A DNA stretch of 64,000 bases from Nostoc sp. TCL240-02 (GTDB taxonomy: Bacteria; Cyanobacteriota; Cyanobacteriia; Cyanobacteriales; Nostocaceae). The translations under genes and the position numbers were made by a program. Below the pieces are notes generated by a model. The model was not told the origin of the DNA. It made no database searches and saw nothing but the letters and a program-made list of their open reading frames with translations. Positions 1-10,163 of this stretch are shown here, piece after piece. Numbering within the stretch: the first letter of the stretch is position 1; each line of letters starts with the position of its first letter. The stretch covers positions 7,745,001-7,809,000 of the forward strand of contig NZ_CP040094.1 of NCBI RefSeq assembly GCF_013343235.1, in the 5' to 3' direction.

Positions 1-2199
1 CAGCATCTCTTCTAAGTTATTCAATAGATGAATTAAGTCAAAGCTACTGCGATTTAATGTGATCCTCCCAGCTTCGATTTTAGACATTTCGAGAATGTCG
101 TTAATTAAGTTAAGTAGATGTTCGCCAGCACGATTAATAATTGCCAAGTTTTCTTGATGTTCGCTAGATAGCGAATAATCTTGGCTCATAACTTGGGTGA
201 AACCAAGAATGGCGTTGAGTGGGGTACGCAGTTCGTGGCTCATGTTCGCAAGGAATTCGCTTTTGGCGAGGTTGGCGGCGGCGCTTCGCGCTGCTTCCCG
301 AATGGCTGCTTGTTGTTCCTGGGCGGCAATTTTTTGCGATTGAATTAGTTCTTCTTGGGTGGTTTGCAGTTGCTCAATCACTTGCTGGAACTCTTCAGTA
401 CGTTTTTTGACTTGAGCTTCTAAGGTGCGATTATATTCTGCTAATAAGTTTTCTGCTTGTTTGCGTTGGGTGATATCAAAAAAGGTAGCCATCGCAAAAG
501 CCAAATTTCCCGATTCATCATAGATGGGATTACCCAAAACTTCAATGGGAATAATCTTGTCAACATGGCGAACTTCCATATCATCAATCCTGGTACTTTC
601 TCCAAGCAATGCTCTCAAAATTGGTAGGCGATCGCTGGGGTAAAGTTCATCTGTCCCGGCAAGGTAAGCTTGATATACCTCTGACAATTGTTCGCCCCTA
701 ACTTCTGCGTAGACACATAGCGGCTTGTCGTTAGACATCGCTTCTTGACCAAGAATTTGCTGCCCAATATGATTTGTGTAATAAGGTTTACTTTCAGCAT
801 CTATGATAAATACACCTACTGGCATAGCTTCTAAAAATTGAGTTAGCCGACTCTGACTTTCAGATAAAGCTTCATTTAAAACTTGCATTTGAGCATTCTT
901 TGCCTCCAAAACACTGAAGGATGCTTGCAGCTGCTTTGCCATAGTTTCAAATGACTTGGCTAGTTCTCCCAACTCATCGGAGCGCTGAATTTCTGGTGTT
1001 TGCTCCCATTCACCTTGAGCAATTTTTTTCGCTGATGTGTTTAATTGTAAAATCGGCTTAATTACCCAGCGAGCAGTTAAAATCCCGATTCTTGTAGCCA
1101 CTAAAAAAGCAACCATGCACAGCAAAACGGTGATGCGGGTGTTTTCATTAATTTGCTCCATAAATTCGCCTTCAGGAATCACCGCCACAATTAGCCAATC
1201 TAAACCCAGTTCATCCTTCCAACTTTTTACTTGTACAAAATAACGCATTCCATCGGCGCTAAAAGTTAGCTGTTGCTTCCCCACAACAAACCCAAGACTA
1301 CCAAAGCGTTTGATCAAAGACTGGGTTGTGAGCCTAATTAAAGAATTTCGACTTTCTAATGCTGTTCGACGTTTTATTTGACCATTAATGATGCTATATG
1401 GTGGTTCGGTAGAAGAAGCCACTATTAACCCAGAACGCTCTAGAATAAAAGTTTTACCCGATTGTTCGCTGTTTAATTTGGTTAAAAAGTTGCTGATTTG
1501 TGACAAAATTAAATCAACACTAATTACCCCAATAAGCTTGCGAGTCTTATCGTAAACAGGATAGCTGGAAGATATAGATAAAACTTCTGGTTTATCTTCC
1601 CATTGATAAATTTGACTCCAAACGGGTTTGCCTGCCTTGACTGCATCTGCATACCACGCTTCTACACGAGGATCGTAATCTTTAACTTGCTGAAGCTGGC
1701 GACGATTTCCCTTCAAGTCTGAATCATAAATATAAAGTTTCCCAATACCATGCTTTTGACTAACTTCATTAATCAACAGCTTGCCATTATCTAAACGTTC
1801 AATACCGATAAATTCCCCTTTGGGGTTGGCAAAGCTGTTGTAGCCAACATTGAAAACTTGCATTTGTTTCCAAAAGTAATTTCCGGTAGTTTTAAAGTCA
1901 AAAAGGTTGAGCATACCTAGCTCAACCGCATCTAAGTTAATTTGATTTATTTGCTTCGGAGTTGTTAAATAGTTATTAAGATGCTGTTCAATGCGATCGC
2001 AGATTTCATTTTCTAATTGGCTAGCAAGCTCTCTTACAGCTTTTTGTCCATTTTGATACGAAAGATAGCCCACAAGCCCCACCGCCCCGCAAATTTGCAA
2101 TATAAAGGGGACAATCAGAACATACTTTAAGGGCATCCTGGCGTAAACTTTGCCAACCAAGTAATTAAGAGATTTGACGGACTGAAGTTTGGATAACAT
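1..2199 (-). CDS. Sensor histidine kinase, dCache-HAMP-PAS-HisKA (3' end outside window)
   Basis: The reading frame starts at the ATG whose first base is 2199 and runs without a stop to the left edge (733 codons), so the C-terminal ATPase domain and anything beyond it are missing. Seen: a membrane segment near residues 22-45, a long extracytoplasmic region with the layout of a double Cache sensor, a second membrane segment, a HAMP linker (RWVIKPILQLN followed by a SDELGELAKSF motif), a PAS domain ending in FFDITQRKQAE, a coiled coil, and a HisKA box FLANMSHELRTPLNAILGF with the phospho-acceptor at about His655. The family senses small ligands outside the cell and phosphorylates a response regulator. 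The ligand cannot be inferred. It may be a hybrid kinase continuing beyond the edge. Confidence 0.9.
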   Translation of the reverse strand, partial: MLSKLQSVKSLNYLVGKVYARMPLKYVLIVPFILQICGAVGLVGYLSYQNGQKAVRELASQLENEICDRIEQHLNNYLTTPKQINQINLDAVELGMLNLFDFKTTGNYFWKQMQVFNVGYNSFANPKGEFIGIERLDNGKLLINEVSQKHGIGKLYIYDSDLKGNRRQLQQVKDYDPRVEAWYADAVKAGKPVWSQIYQWEDKPEVLSISSSYPVYDKTRKLIGVISVDLILSQISNFLTKLNSEQSGKTFILERSGLIVASSTEPPYSIINGQIKRRTALESRNSLIRLTTQSLIKRFGSLGFVVGKQQLTFSADGMRYFVQVKSWKDELGLDWLIVAVIPEGEFMEQINENTRITVLLCMVAFLVATRIGILTARWVIKPILQLNTSAKKIAQGEWEQTPEIQRSDELGELAKSFETMAKQLQASFSVLEAKNAQMQVLNEALSESQSRLTQFLEAMPVGVFIIDAESKPYYTNHIGQQILGQEAMSNDKPLCVYAEVRGEQLSEVYQAYLAGTDELYPSDRLPILRALLGESTRIDDMEVRHVDKIIPIEVLGNPIYDESGNLAFAMATFFDITQRKQAENLLAEYNRTLEAQVKKRTEEFQQVIEQLQTTQEELIQSQKIAAQEQQAAIREAARSAAANLAKSEFLANMSHELRTPLNAILGFTQVMSQDYSLSSEHQENLAIINRAGEHLLNLINDILEMSKIEAGRITLNRSSFDLIHLLNNLEEML

Positions 2200-2724
2200 T
2201 GTTGTTTGATTTTTCCCCAGCATATACTTGGGGCATTTTGCTATGCCAGTTACATTTAATACCAAAAAAATTACGGTGTGTCATCACTTCGATCATGACA
2301 TTTCTGAGAAAATTGAGTATAAAAAAGCATTAAAAATTTTGTTTGGATACTTGTCTGACTAGTTAAGTTTCTCCAACCTCCAATTTTAAAATTTTGCGTA
2401 GGCATAGATCATCGTAGACATCGCAACTTAATTCGCTCAGTTTTATCTATCTGGCAATGTATCAGTACATTTCCTCAGAACAACTGAAATTTAACCGATA
2501 AGCTACAGTATGCCATTCTAAAATTCAGGTTGCCATTAGCACCTAATCCTAAATTTAATTTCTAATTCCTGAGGTCTTGATTTTCCAGCCTCGAAACCTC
2601 TGGACTTACACAAAAACCTGTATTTAACTACAACAATTTTAAAATTGTCATGCAAATACATAGTAATAACAAAAAAATCCAAGAAAATTTACTTAGTGTT
2701 TTTTATTGTAAATAAATATTAATT
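2200..2724. other. Intergenic region, no gene seen
   Basis: About 525 bases between the divergent-tail kinase promoter and the end of the MOSC gene. AT-rich, with stop codons in all frames; no RNA gene or convincing hairpin was recognised. The kinase promoter must lie at its left end. Confidence 0.5.
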
Positions 2725-3513
2725 TTAATATAGAGGTATGTCAACTTTATCACCGATTTGTAAAATTTTTCCGGCTGAGGATATGGGCAATTGAGTATTA
2801 ACGCTCAATCTGTAAAAGTGATTAAAAGGCGATGAAGCAACCCAATTAGGCAGAGTTGCTTGCCTCTGGGTTGCAAAGATTTTTTGAAAATTTGGGTAAG
2901 CTTCGCCTAAGTAAGAATCGCGTGTTGGAACTATACAACGCTGGCATGGATTAACCCCAAAAAAATCTACATCTCCCACTCGAAAGGAGACTAAATCACC
3001 TTGTTCGCTAAATAGCCGATCTTCCCAAAATGCTGGTACACCATCAATCTCGATATTGGCACGTATTCGACGGCGCATTTCATCTACACTTAAACCGGGA
3101 AACCAAGAAGCTACTTCTGTCAAAGTTGCTGTACTAATTACCGTTGGGCCTGGCGAGTGTGTATCGTCAGGAAAGCCCATCAGAGAGTTTTTCCTGAATG
3201 TAACAGCAAACTCAAAATAATTACTCAAAGTTGCTTCTAGTGCTTGCCGTTCGTCATCTAGATGAAAAACTTGTTGTGAATCGCCGCCTGGGATTTGTAG
3301 CGAAATAGTTCTATTGAAAAGTGTAAATTGCACCCTTAGTAAATGGATTTTAGCATAACGCTTGCCATTGACAAATTTATCCCGCTCGTCAAAAATGGCA
3401 AACTCGCGGTCATGCTGTAGTGCGCCACTGGCAAGAACTCCAACCTTTTCAACTTCAACACCATCCAGTGATTTAACTGGATACAGTAAAATCTTGGCTA
3501 GGTAAGGCATCAT
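2725..3513 (-). CDS. MOSC domain protein (MOSC N-terminal beta-barrel + MOSC)
   Basis: A 262-residue protein with an N-terminal beta-barrel half (residues 1-100, LLYPVKSLDGVEVEKVGV, the typical MOSC_N opening) and a C-terminal MOSC half. The conserved cysteine of the family is present in the segment NPCQRCIVPTRDS. MOSC proteins relate to the sulfurase domain of molybdenum-cofactor sulfurase and to the YcbX/mARC group, which handle sulfur or reduce N-hydroxylated compounds with a molybdenum cofactor. Which of these applies here is not visible. The gene appears monocistronic. Confidence 0.85.
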   Translation of the reverse strand: MMPYLAKILLYPVKSLDGVEVEKVGVLASGALQHDREFAIFDERDKFVNGKRYAKIHLLRVQFTLFNRTISLQIPGGDSQQVFHLDDERQALEATLSNYFEFAVTFRKNSLMGFPDDTHSPGPTVISTATLTEVASWFPGLSVDEMRRRIRANIEIDGVPAFWEDRLFSEQGDLVSFRVGDVDFFGVNPCQRCIVPTRDSYLGEAYPNFQKIFATQRQATLPNWVASSPFNHFYRLSVNTQLPISSAGKILQIGDKVDIPLY

Positions 3514-3592
3514 AGCAATTTTAGATTAGGGGCTGCTAAATCACCAATCTAAAATTATTTTGTGATTTATGCACCTTACTAATTTTGTTAAT

Positions 3593-3637
3593 TTATGGAT
3601 ACAGTGGCGATTTATCTATTCCTCCAACATGATTTAA
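3593..3637 (-). pseudogene. Remnant of a second lepB 3' end
   Basis: On the minus strand this short stretch reads LNHVGGIDKSPLYP followed by a stop. The authentic lepB next door ends LNHVGGIDKVPPYPQTTP. At DNA level 3597-3636 aligns without gaps to 3755-3794 (offset 158 bases), including 26 identical bases at 3611-3636. The rest of the gene copy is gone. Either a tandem lepB duplicate decayed, or only the 3' end was duplicated. Confidence 0.6.
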
Positions 3638-3738
3638 AGTTTTCTTTTATTTTCTTCTGCAAGCTAGCTGATTGCTCAAGCAAAGAATGTAATAGTCCTA
3701 AATTCTTCTTGAGCAAAAGCATCAAGCTAGATTATCCG

Positions 3739-4392
3739 TTATGGAGTTGTTTGTGGATATGGTGGTACTTTATCTATTCCTCCAACATGATTTAGAGGCC
3801 AAAAACGAACTACAGCCCGTCCAATAATATTCTGGCGAGGGACAACACCCCAGCAGCGTCCATCATAACTATTGTTACGATTATCACCTAGTACTAAATA
3901 TGAATCATCTGGTATGGTCTGGGGTTTTTCCAAAAAAGGTGGCTGTGGCCCTGATTGGCAAACATTAATAACTGTGCTTTGACCAGAACTGAGATAATTA
4001 GTTTCTGGAAGGGGTTTGTTGTTAATATAGACCTTGCCATCTCTAAGCTGTACTTGTTCTCCAGGTAAGCCAATTACTCTTTTAATAAAAGCATCCTGGT
4101 ATTGTTCTTTTTGCAACTCTTTTGTGGGTGAAAATACTACGATATCTCCACGCTGCGGGTCAGCAAATTTATATTTCAACTTATCGACAATGATTTTGTC
4201 TGCTTCCCACTGGTTTGGCGTACCATGCAGAGTGGGTTCCATTGACCCAGAAGGAATCCAGCGTGCTTCAGCAACAAAGGTACGAATTCCCAGAGCTAGA
4301 ACAATACTCAATACAATTGTTCTACCTAGCTCTGCGATCCAGGAATTATCGGGTTGTTGACTAGAGTTGTTATCAGACACTTGATTTTGCAT
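3739..4392 (-). CDS. lepB: Signal peptidase I
   Basis: A 217-residue type I signal peptidase, which removes signal peptides from secreted proteins at the outer face of the plasma or thylakoid membrane. Seen: one N-terminal membrane segment (about residues 23-41), the box PSGSMEPTL with nucleophile Ser50, the box FIKRVIGLPGE with the general base Lys104, then the GDNRNNSYDGR box typical of the family. The length is normal for cyanobacterial LepB. The start at 4392 gives a short polar N-terminus before the membrane helix. A decayed copy of its 3' end lies just downstream. Confidence 0.95.
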   Translation of the reverse strand: MQNQVSDNNSSQQPDNSWIAELGRTIVLSIVLALGIRTFVAEARWIPSGSMEPTLHGTPNQWEADKIIVDKLKYKFADPQRGDIVVFSPTKELQKEQYQDAFIKRVIGLPGEQVQLRDGKVYINNKPLPETNYLSSGQSTVINVCQSGPQPPFLEKPQTIPDDSYLVLGDNRNNSYDGRCWGVVPRQNIIGRAVVRFWPLNHVGGIDKVPPYPQTTP

Positions 4393-4662
4393 GAAATTAC
4401 TTAACTGAAGGAAAGATGTAGGTAATTAACTCGCCTAGTAAGACTTTATCTGTTAATCTTAACGGGAAAATTTTAATTTCCTGGTGATGTTCGCATCTTG
4501 ACTACCAATTTTAGATTATTGATAAATGGGGTTCTTCATAGATTAAAAATAAACTTTTTTTTAAGGGTCAGCAAAAAAATTAACACTCAGAGCGCGACTA
4601 AGTTTAACCTAAAAGCATAGTTATCTGTAATATATAGCTCCCTGCCTAAAAAAGTTAGCCTT

Positions 4663-5982
4663 ATGTCATCTCCACAAATTTTACTGATCCGTCGCGCTCG
4701 CATAGTCTTACCCAATGGTGAACTGATGATTGGGGATGTGTTAACGCGCGATCGCCAAATAGTTGAAGTTGCGCCAGAAATTTCCCAAACAGCAGTAGTC
4801 ACTGAAATTGACGCAGAAGGGTTAACTTTGTTGCCGGGAGTTATCGATCCGCAGGTGCATTTCCGGGAACCTGGACTAGAACACAAGGAAGATTTATTCA
4901 CCGCCAGTTGTGCTTGCGCTAAAGGTGGAGTCACTTCTTTTTTAGAAATGCCTAATACGCGCCCCTTGACAACGACACAGCAGGCTTTAGACGACAAACT
5001 ACAACGCGCCTCACAAAAGTCCTTGGTTAATTATGGCTTTTTTATTGGGGCAACAGCAGAGAATCTCCCAGACTTACTTTTGGCCAAGCCAACACCGGGA
5101 ATTAAGATTTTTATGGGGTCGATGCACGGTCAGTTGCTAGTTGATGGTGAAACAGCACTGGAGACGATATTTGCTAAAGGCGATCGCTTGATTGCTGTTC
5201 ATGCCGAAGACCAAGCTAGAATCAACCAACGTCGCCAAGAATTTGCCAACATTCACGATCCAGCTGTTCACTCACAAATTCAAGATAATCAAGCGGCTTT
5301 ATTGGCAACCCAACTGGCCTTAAAACTTTCTCAAAAATATCACCGTCGTCTGCATATTCTCCACATGTCAACAGCCGAAGAAGCAGATTTGCTGCGTCAA
5401 GAGAAACCTAGTTGGGTGACAGCAGAGGTAACGCCACAGCATTTGGTATTGAACACCAGTGCTTATGAAAAGATTGGTACTTTAGCACAGATGAATCCAC
5501 CTTTGCGATCGCCCCACGATAACGAAGTCCTTTGGCAAGCTTTGCGCGATGGCGTGATTGATTTCATCGCTACAGATCACGCACCCCACACCTTAGAAGA
5601 AAAAGCTCAAGAATACCCCAATACTCCTTCAGGAATGCCTGGGGTGGAAACTTCCCTAGCTTTGATGTTAACTGCGGCAATGGAGGGAAAGTGTACTGTT
5701 TCCCAAGTTGTCAACTGGATGTCTAAGAATGTAGCTGTGGCTTATGGTATTCCCAATAAAGGAGCGATCGCACCTGGTTATGATGCCGATTTAGTGCTTG
5801 TAGATTTAAATACATACCGTCCAGTGCGGCGTGAGGAACTTTTAACCAAATGCCATTGGAGTCCATTTGAAGGCTGGAACCTCACCGGCTGGGCTACAAC
5901 TACCATTGTCGGCGGTGAGATAGTTTATGATAAAGGCCAAGTAAATACGCAAGTACGGGGTCAAGCTTTAACTTTCTTATAG
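4663..5982 (+). CDS. pyrC: Dihydroorotase
   Basis: A 439-residue class I dihydroorotase of the amidohydrolase superfamily, catalysing ring closure of carbamoyl-aspartate in pyrimidine synthesis. Metal and substrate motifs seen: the bridging lysine candidate Lys148 (GIKIFMGSMHG), His180 (IAVHAED), His234 (HILHMST) and Asp305 in the box TDHAPH. The first metal motif, normally D-x-H-x-H, reads DPQVHFREPG, so Gln64 stands where the first histidine is expected and only His66 remains. I believe this is a recurring variant among cyanobacteria, but I cannot check it. The gene has its own upstream region of about 270 bases and no operon partner. Confidence 0.92.
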   Translation: MSSPQILLIRRARIVLPNGELMIGDVLTRDRQIVEVAPEISQTAVVTEIDAEGLTLLPGVIDPQVHFREPGLEHKEDLFTASCACAKGGVTSFLEMPNTRPLTTTQQALDDKLQRASQKSLVNYGFFIGATAENLPDLLLAKPTPGIKIFMGSMHGQLLVDGETALETIFAKGDRLIAVHAEDQARINQRRQEFANIHDPAVHSQIQDNQAALLATQLALKLSQKYHRRLHILHMSTAEEADLLRQEKPSWVTAEVTPQHLVLNTSAYEKIGTLAQMNPPLRSPHDNEVLWQALRDGVIDFIATDHAPHTLEEKAQEYPNTPSGMPGVETSLALMLTAAMEGKCTVSQVVNWMSKNVAVAYGIPNKGAIAPGYDADLVLVDLNTYRPVRREELLTKCHWSPFEGWNLTGWATTTIVGGEIVYDKGQVNTQVRGQALTFL

Positions 5983-6488
5983 CAAATATTTATTTAAGCT
6001 TACGTAGTAGACAGATAATTATCCATCAAAGCCATACTTGAGTAAGCAAGATTTTCATCTATCCACAGTCAAGACTAGACCAATGCGGTTTGGTTAAAGC
6101 TAAAAGATGAAAATCTTTGTTTTTCCTTCTTTACCCTTTTAACCAAAGGGTATTGACTTGTTGCTGTATCAGAAATTGCAACATGAAACTCTGAATTTAT
6201 TTATAAGTGTTTGAAGTCAAATCTTCAATAACTTGCTCCTTACGGCTATAAGATTACCTATTTAATCTTCATTTTCCCTACTTGGTGTGCCTTCTTTAAC
6301 GAGACGTTGCGCGTACCTTTATGGGAAAGCAAGATATACGTAGTGTCTCTTTGTGAAGGCGGTTCGTTAAATCTTACAGTTGGATAGGAGTAAACAAAAT
6401 GAAACATATATGGTCTTTATCCAGGTCATGTATTTCTCATAAACTATGCCCGAAAAGATAATCAGAGAAATAATTAAGGAGAATTGCT
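5983..6488. other. Intergenic region with a degenerate dispersed repeat
   Basis: About 500 bases with no gene. Bases about 6296-6370 (ACGAGACGTTGCGCG ... TGAAGGCGGTTCGTTAA) are a degenerate copy of the GC-rich dispersed repeat seen more clearly at 17281-17360. A Shine-Dalgarno AAGGAG lies just before the patatin start. Confidence 0.5.
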
Positions 6489-7664
6489 ATGTCATTCAAA
6501 ATTTTAGCTTTAGATGGTGGCGGTATTCGGGGAGTTGTTGCAGCCCGAATGCTTAAACAAATAGAACAAGAAATTAGAAATCAGGGTAAAGGGAACTTCT
6601 TACACGAATACTTTGACCTCATTGCTGGCACTTCTACTGGTTCAATATTGACAGGGGGGATTGCTGTAGGAAAGACAAGTGATGAACTTATTAAAATGTA
6701 TATAGATAAAGGTAAAGATATCTTTCCGGCGAATAGAAAAGAACTCTATAAAAATTTGCCGTCCGTCATCAAATCAATTCTTGATGTATTTTCAGCATCT
6801 AAATATTCTCATGATGGAATTATTAGTGTCCTCAAAGATGCTTATAAATATACAAGAATAAAAGATGTTGAAAAACCTATTATCTTGATTTTGGCTTACG
6901 ATACGCTATATCGCAATACAACCTTTTTTACAAACTGTCATCCTGATTTAGGAGACAGATGGTACGATGACTGTTATTTATGGGAGATATGTACTGCTTC
7001 TGCCTCTGCACCTACTTTTTTTCCGCCATATAAATTAGAACCTGTAGATAAAGAAAAATTTGGCGATTGGGAATTTCCACACATTGATGGAGGAGTTTCT
7101 GCTAACAATCCCTGTCTCGCAGCTTTGAGTTTAGTTATGAGGATCAGCCAGTCTTCAGTATCTCCAGAGATTAAGCAAAAATATAAACTAAATAATCTGC
7201 AATTGGAAGATATTTCTATCCTTTCTATTGGCACAGGTCAAACTGGTGAACCATATCAATATAAGCAAATAAGTAAATGGAAAGGCTTAGACTGGGTACA
7301 AAATTTGACTAATATTTTTATGGAACCTACATCTGAGATTGATAGCACAATTTGCCGACAAATAATGGGTGGATACGAGTCTAAACGTTACTTGCGTCTT
7401 CAGTTTGAATTAAATGAGACATTTAAACCCAAGCCAAAAGAAACTTATAAAGATCCTCGGATTGTATTACCTCCAGAAGATCGAAAAAACCGATTTACAG
7501 GCAAAAAAGTTACTCAAGAAATAGATAATACTAGTCCAGAGATTATTCAGCAGTTAATAGATACTACCTCAGCATTCATCGATCAAGGTCTTACGTACTA
7601 TACCAGAGATGACTCTGGCTTACCGATAAAAAAGGCGATCGCTTCTTTCATTAGAGAAAACTAG
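6489..7664 (+). CDS. Patatin-like phospholipase
   Basis: A 391-residue patatin-family lipid acyl hydrolase. Seen: the glycine-rich oxyanion-hole loop DGGGIRG (residues 9-15), the nucleophile elbow GTSTG with Ser49, and the catalytic Asp200 in the motif DGGVSANNP, giving the complete Ser-Asp dyad. There is no signal peptide, so it is expected to be cytoplasmic or membrane-associated and to cleave acyl chains from glycerolipids. Patatin proteins also serve as CBASS phage-defence effectors, but no nucleotidyl cyclase or accessory gene lies next to it, so a general lipase role is the simpler reading. An AAGGAG ribosome site precedes the ATG, and a strong hairpin follows the stop. Confidence 0.88.
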   Translation: MSFKILALDGGGIRGVVAARMLKQIEQEIRNQGKGNFLHEYFDLIAGTSTGSILTGGIAVGKTSDELIKMYIDKGKDIFPANRKELYKNLPSVIKSILDVFSASKYSHDGIISVLKDAYKYTRIKDVEKPIILILAYDTLYRNTTFFTNCHPDLGDRWYDDCYLWEICTASASAPTFFPPYKLEPVDKEKFGDWEFPHIDGGVSANNPCLAALSLVMRISQSSVSPEIKQKYKLNNLQLEDISILSIGTGQTGEPYQYKQISKWKGLDWVQNLTNIFMEPTSEIDSTICRQIMGGYESKRYLRLQFELNETFKPKPKETYKDPRIVLPPEDRKNRFTGKKVTQEIDNTSPEIIQQLIDTTSAFIDQGLTYYTRDDSGLPIKKAIASFIREN

Positions 7665-7702
7665 TACATCCACGTAGATATATTAATGTCAACTAACATA
7701 GG

Positions 7703-7755
7703 ATAAAACATCTCGTATTTCTACATAAATATCGTAGAAATACGAGATGTTTTAT
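7703..7755. terminator. Perfect 22-bp stem hairpin after the patatin gene
   Basis: Bases 7703-7724 and 7734-7755 are exact reverse complements (22 bp) around a 9-base loop. It lies 38 bases after the patatin stop. The stem ends in T-rich sequence on both strands, fitting a bidirectional terminator. The unusually long perfect stem could also be a small mobile hairpin. Confidence 0.6.
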
Positions 7756-8311
7756 TTAAAGCTGCTATCAGTGATAATTACAGATGTCAACCGAAGAATT
7801 TATTGGTATTTACAATTACTTAAATTAATTTTTTAACTATTAGAGAAATCAGTATTATTGTGTATATATTGTGACTTTAATTCGGGTATATTGAGTATAA
7901 GGAAAAGTTAGATAACTTCTAGATAGCTTGATGTTTTTTAACTTTTTTTACTAGCTTTGACTGCTAAATAATCCAGATTTGTTCTCTTAATGAGAGTAGA
8001 GAACTAATCAGGTTAAATCAAGCTGACTAAGTGCTGCAAAAACTCTCATTTAACCCAACAGCAGTTTACCTTTTCTTAATTCATACACTATCTAAATCAG
8101 TTTTTTAACTGATTATTGCAGTAATAAAGCTGCTGTTACAAAATTTTTTCACTTATTTTGGATTGAGATAACAATGTTAGTGATTTACAGTGGTGAGCGT
8201 GGTAGTGGCAGATAGAAGGAGTGTGAAGTTCTCCCTCAACTATTAGCAAAAATTTTTTAGTGTTGCGATCTAAAAAAGTGAAATCTCTTGTACTTCGGTC
8301 GGGATATGAGC
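7756..8311. other. Intergenic region, no gene seen
   Basis: About 550 AT-rich bases between the hairpin and tsaE. Only very short frames occur; no RNA gene was recognised. Confidence 0.45.
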
Positions 8312-8767
8312 TTATATAGCAGCAATGGCTTCGCTAAGGGCGCAATTGAATGGTATAAGTTCGATTTGACGAGTACCCCCATCCCCATAAGTCAAACTCA
8401 CACTTAGATAACTATCTGGTTTGTAGGGCAATCGTTCTGCCCATTCAACTGCCACAATTCCTGATATGACCTCAATACCTTCCCAATAACTTTCTAAATT
8501 TAGGGCTGCAACTTCTTGTGGTTCTAAGCGATATAAATCTAGGTGGTAAAGGGGGAGCCGTCCTTCTGTGTACTCATTAATTAGGGTGAAAGTGGGACTG
8601 ACAATAGATTCAGCAATTCCCAAACCCTTACCAATACCTTGAACTAAGGTAGTTTTACCAGCGCCTAAATCACCTTCTAGTAAAATTACACTGCCAGCAG
8701 TCAGGGATTGACCGAGAGTAATACCTAAGCGTAACGTCGCCTCTGTATCTGCAAGAAAAATTTTCAT
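8312..8767 (-). CDS. tsaE: tRNA threonylcarbamoyladenosine ATPase subunit TsaE
   Basis: TsaE is the small P-loop ATPase that works with TsaB and TsaD to form t6A37 in ANN-decoding tRNAs. Seen: Walker A loop GDLGAGKTT (residues 32-40), the family segment SPTFTLINEY, and HLDLYRL. I place the start at 8767 (MKIFLADTEATL, 151 residues) rather than the upstream in-frame ATG at 8803, because family members begin this way and the longer form would overlap the end of yvcK. The start then lies 7 bases after the yvcK stop, suggesting translational coupling. Confidence 0.92.
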   Translation of the reverse strand: MKIFLADTEATLRLGITLGQSLTAGSVILLEGDLGAGKTTLVQGIGKGLGIAESIVSPTFTLINEYTEGRLPLYHLDLYRLEPQEVAALNLESYWEGIEVISGIVAVEWAERLPYKPDSYLSVSLTYGDGGTRQIELIPFNCALSEAIAAI

Positions 8768-8774
8768 AACCGAG

Positions 8775-10163
8775 TCAAGACGTGATATTTCTCCTTTTTC
8801 CATGATGACCTCTACCGTACCACCGCAACAACACTTGTGCTAGTTTCTGCGGATTGTGACGGACAAAACCCGTTTCATCTTCATATAAAACATTAGCTGC
8901 AACAATCCTTCGTCCTAGCTGAGTTACGGCTTCTCTATCTAGGAAAACTGGATGGGAATTTTGTTCGGCGTACCGGATAAGTGATTGCTCTGATGGGGAT
9001 TTTTTGTGAATTAGCACAGCATCAAATAGCTGTCTTTCCCCACAAGCAGCATCAATTGATCTAATGTGGTCTGCAACAGTGTAGCCTTCAGTTTCTCCTG
9101 GCTGAGTCATTATATTGCAGATATAAATACGGGGGGCATCTGTTTGAGCGATCGCATCGGCAATTTCTGGTACTAATAAATTAGGAATGAGACTTGTATA
9201 AAGACTACCTGGCCCAATAATGATGTAATCAGCTTCTTTAATTGCCTTAATCGCTGCTGGCACTGCCGGAGGATTATCAGGAATACAGCCAATTTTGACA
9301 ATTTTCCCACCAGCTTTAGGAATACTAGACTCGCCCTCAATGCGGCGACCATCGGTTAATTCAGCCCAGAGGCGAACATCACTCAGAGTTGCTGGTAGTA
9401 CTTGTCCCCGTACCGCTAGCACCTTAGAACTGGCTGCAACTGCTTGTTCTAAATCTCCAGTAATATCACTCATTGCCGTTAAAAACAAATTGCCAAAACT
9501 GTGACCTGTTAACCCATCTCCAGCCCGAAAACGGTATTGAAACAATTCTGTTAATAACTTTTCTTCATCTGCTAGTGCAGCCAAACAATTGCGAATATCC
9601 CCTGGTGGTAACACTCCAAATTCTTGACGCAACCGCCCAGAAGATCCACCATCATCGGCAACAGTGACAATAGCAGTAATATTAGCGCTGTAGGTTTTTA
9701 GTCCCCTCAACAACGTAGAAAGCCCCGTACCACCACCAATTACTACTATTTTCGGGCCTCGGTACAGTCGATGATGCGCAAGCAAGACATCAATGAGTTC
9801 TTCTCCGCCTTCTGCCCTTAGTACCTTAGTAATTGAGCCAACAGTGCGAGTTTGTCCCCAAAGCACTAACAGCAATCCCCCAAGCAGCACCAAAGGCCCA
9901 CTGATATAGTTGGGTAATATGTTGGTGATTACTCCAAGGAAACCCCTAAACAACTCGATCATCCAAAAAATTGGGGTCAGCTTGATCCAAATAGCTAACC
10001 CCAAACTCGCCAGCAGTACACCCCCAATACTTATCAACAACCAACGTTTTACCGATAGTCCAGGGGATAACCATTTGAACCACTGGTTAACCCGATAGGA
10101 AGTTCGAGAACGCGACTGCTTTTGCAGGGCGTTGAGGGCTTGTCTGAGAAAACCAATTGACAT
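8775..10163 (-). CDS. yvcK: YvcK/CofD-family protein (gluconeogenesis factor type)
   Basis: A 462-residue member of the YvcK/CofD-like family, UDP-sugar-binding proteins that in other bacteria affect cell shape and carbon allocation. Two hydrophobic segments near residues 40-60 and 80-103 anchor it in the membrane. They are followed by the nucleotide-binding region [15 protein letters not shown] and [12 protein letters not shown], and later the segment [15 protein letters not shown]. The N-terminal anchor, absent from the Bacillus protein, is to my knowledge common in cyanobacteria. The gene is followed after 7 bases by tsaE on the same strand. Confidence 0.85.
   Translation of the reverse strand: MSIGFLRQALNALQKQSRSRTSYRVNQWFKWLSPGLSVKRWLLISIGGVLLASLGLAIWIKLTPIFWMIELFRGFLGVITNILPNYISGPLVLLGGLLLVLWGQTRTVGSITKVLRAEGGEELIDVLLAHHRLYRGPKIVVIGGGTGLSTLLRGLKTYSANITAIVTVADDGGSSGRLRQEFGVLPPGDIRNCLAALADEEKLLTELFQYRFRAGDGLTGHSFGNLFLTAMSDITGDLEQAVAASSKVLAVRGQVLPATLSDVRLWAELTDGRRIEGESSIPKAGGKIVKIGCIPDNPPAVPAAIKAIKEADYIIIGPGSLYTSLIPNLLVPEIADAIAQTDAPRIYICNIMTQPGETEGYTVADHIRSIDAACGERQLFDAVLIHKKSPSEQSLIRYAEQNSHPVFLDREAVTQLGRRIVAANVLYEDETGFVRHNPQKLAQVLLRWYGRGHHGKRRNITS

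Noticed and set aside
6489..7664. CBASS phage-defence effector
   Set aside because: Patatin effectors occur in CBASS, but no cyclic-nucleotide synthase, ubiquitin-like system or HORMA/TRIP13 gene is adjacent.
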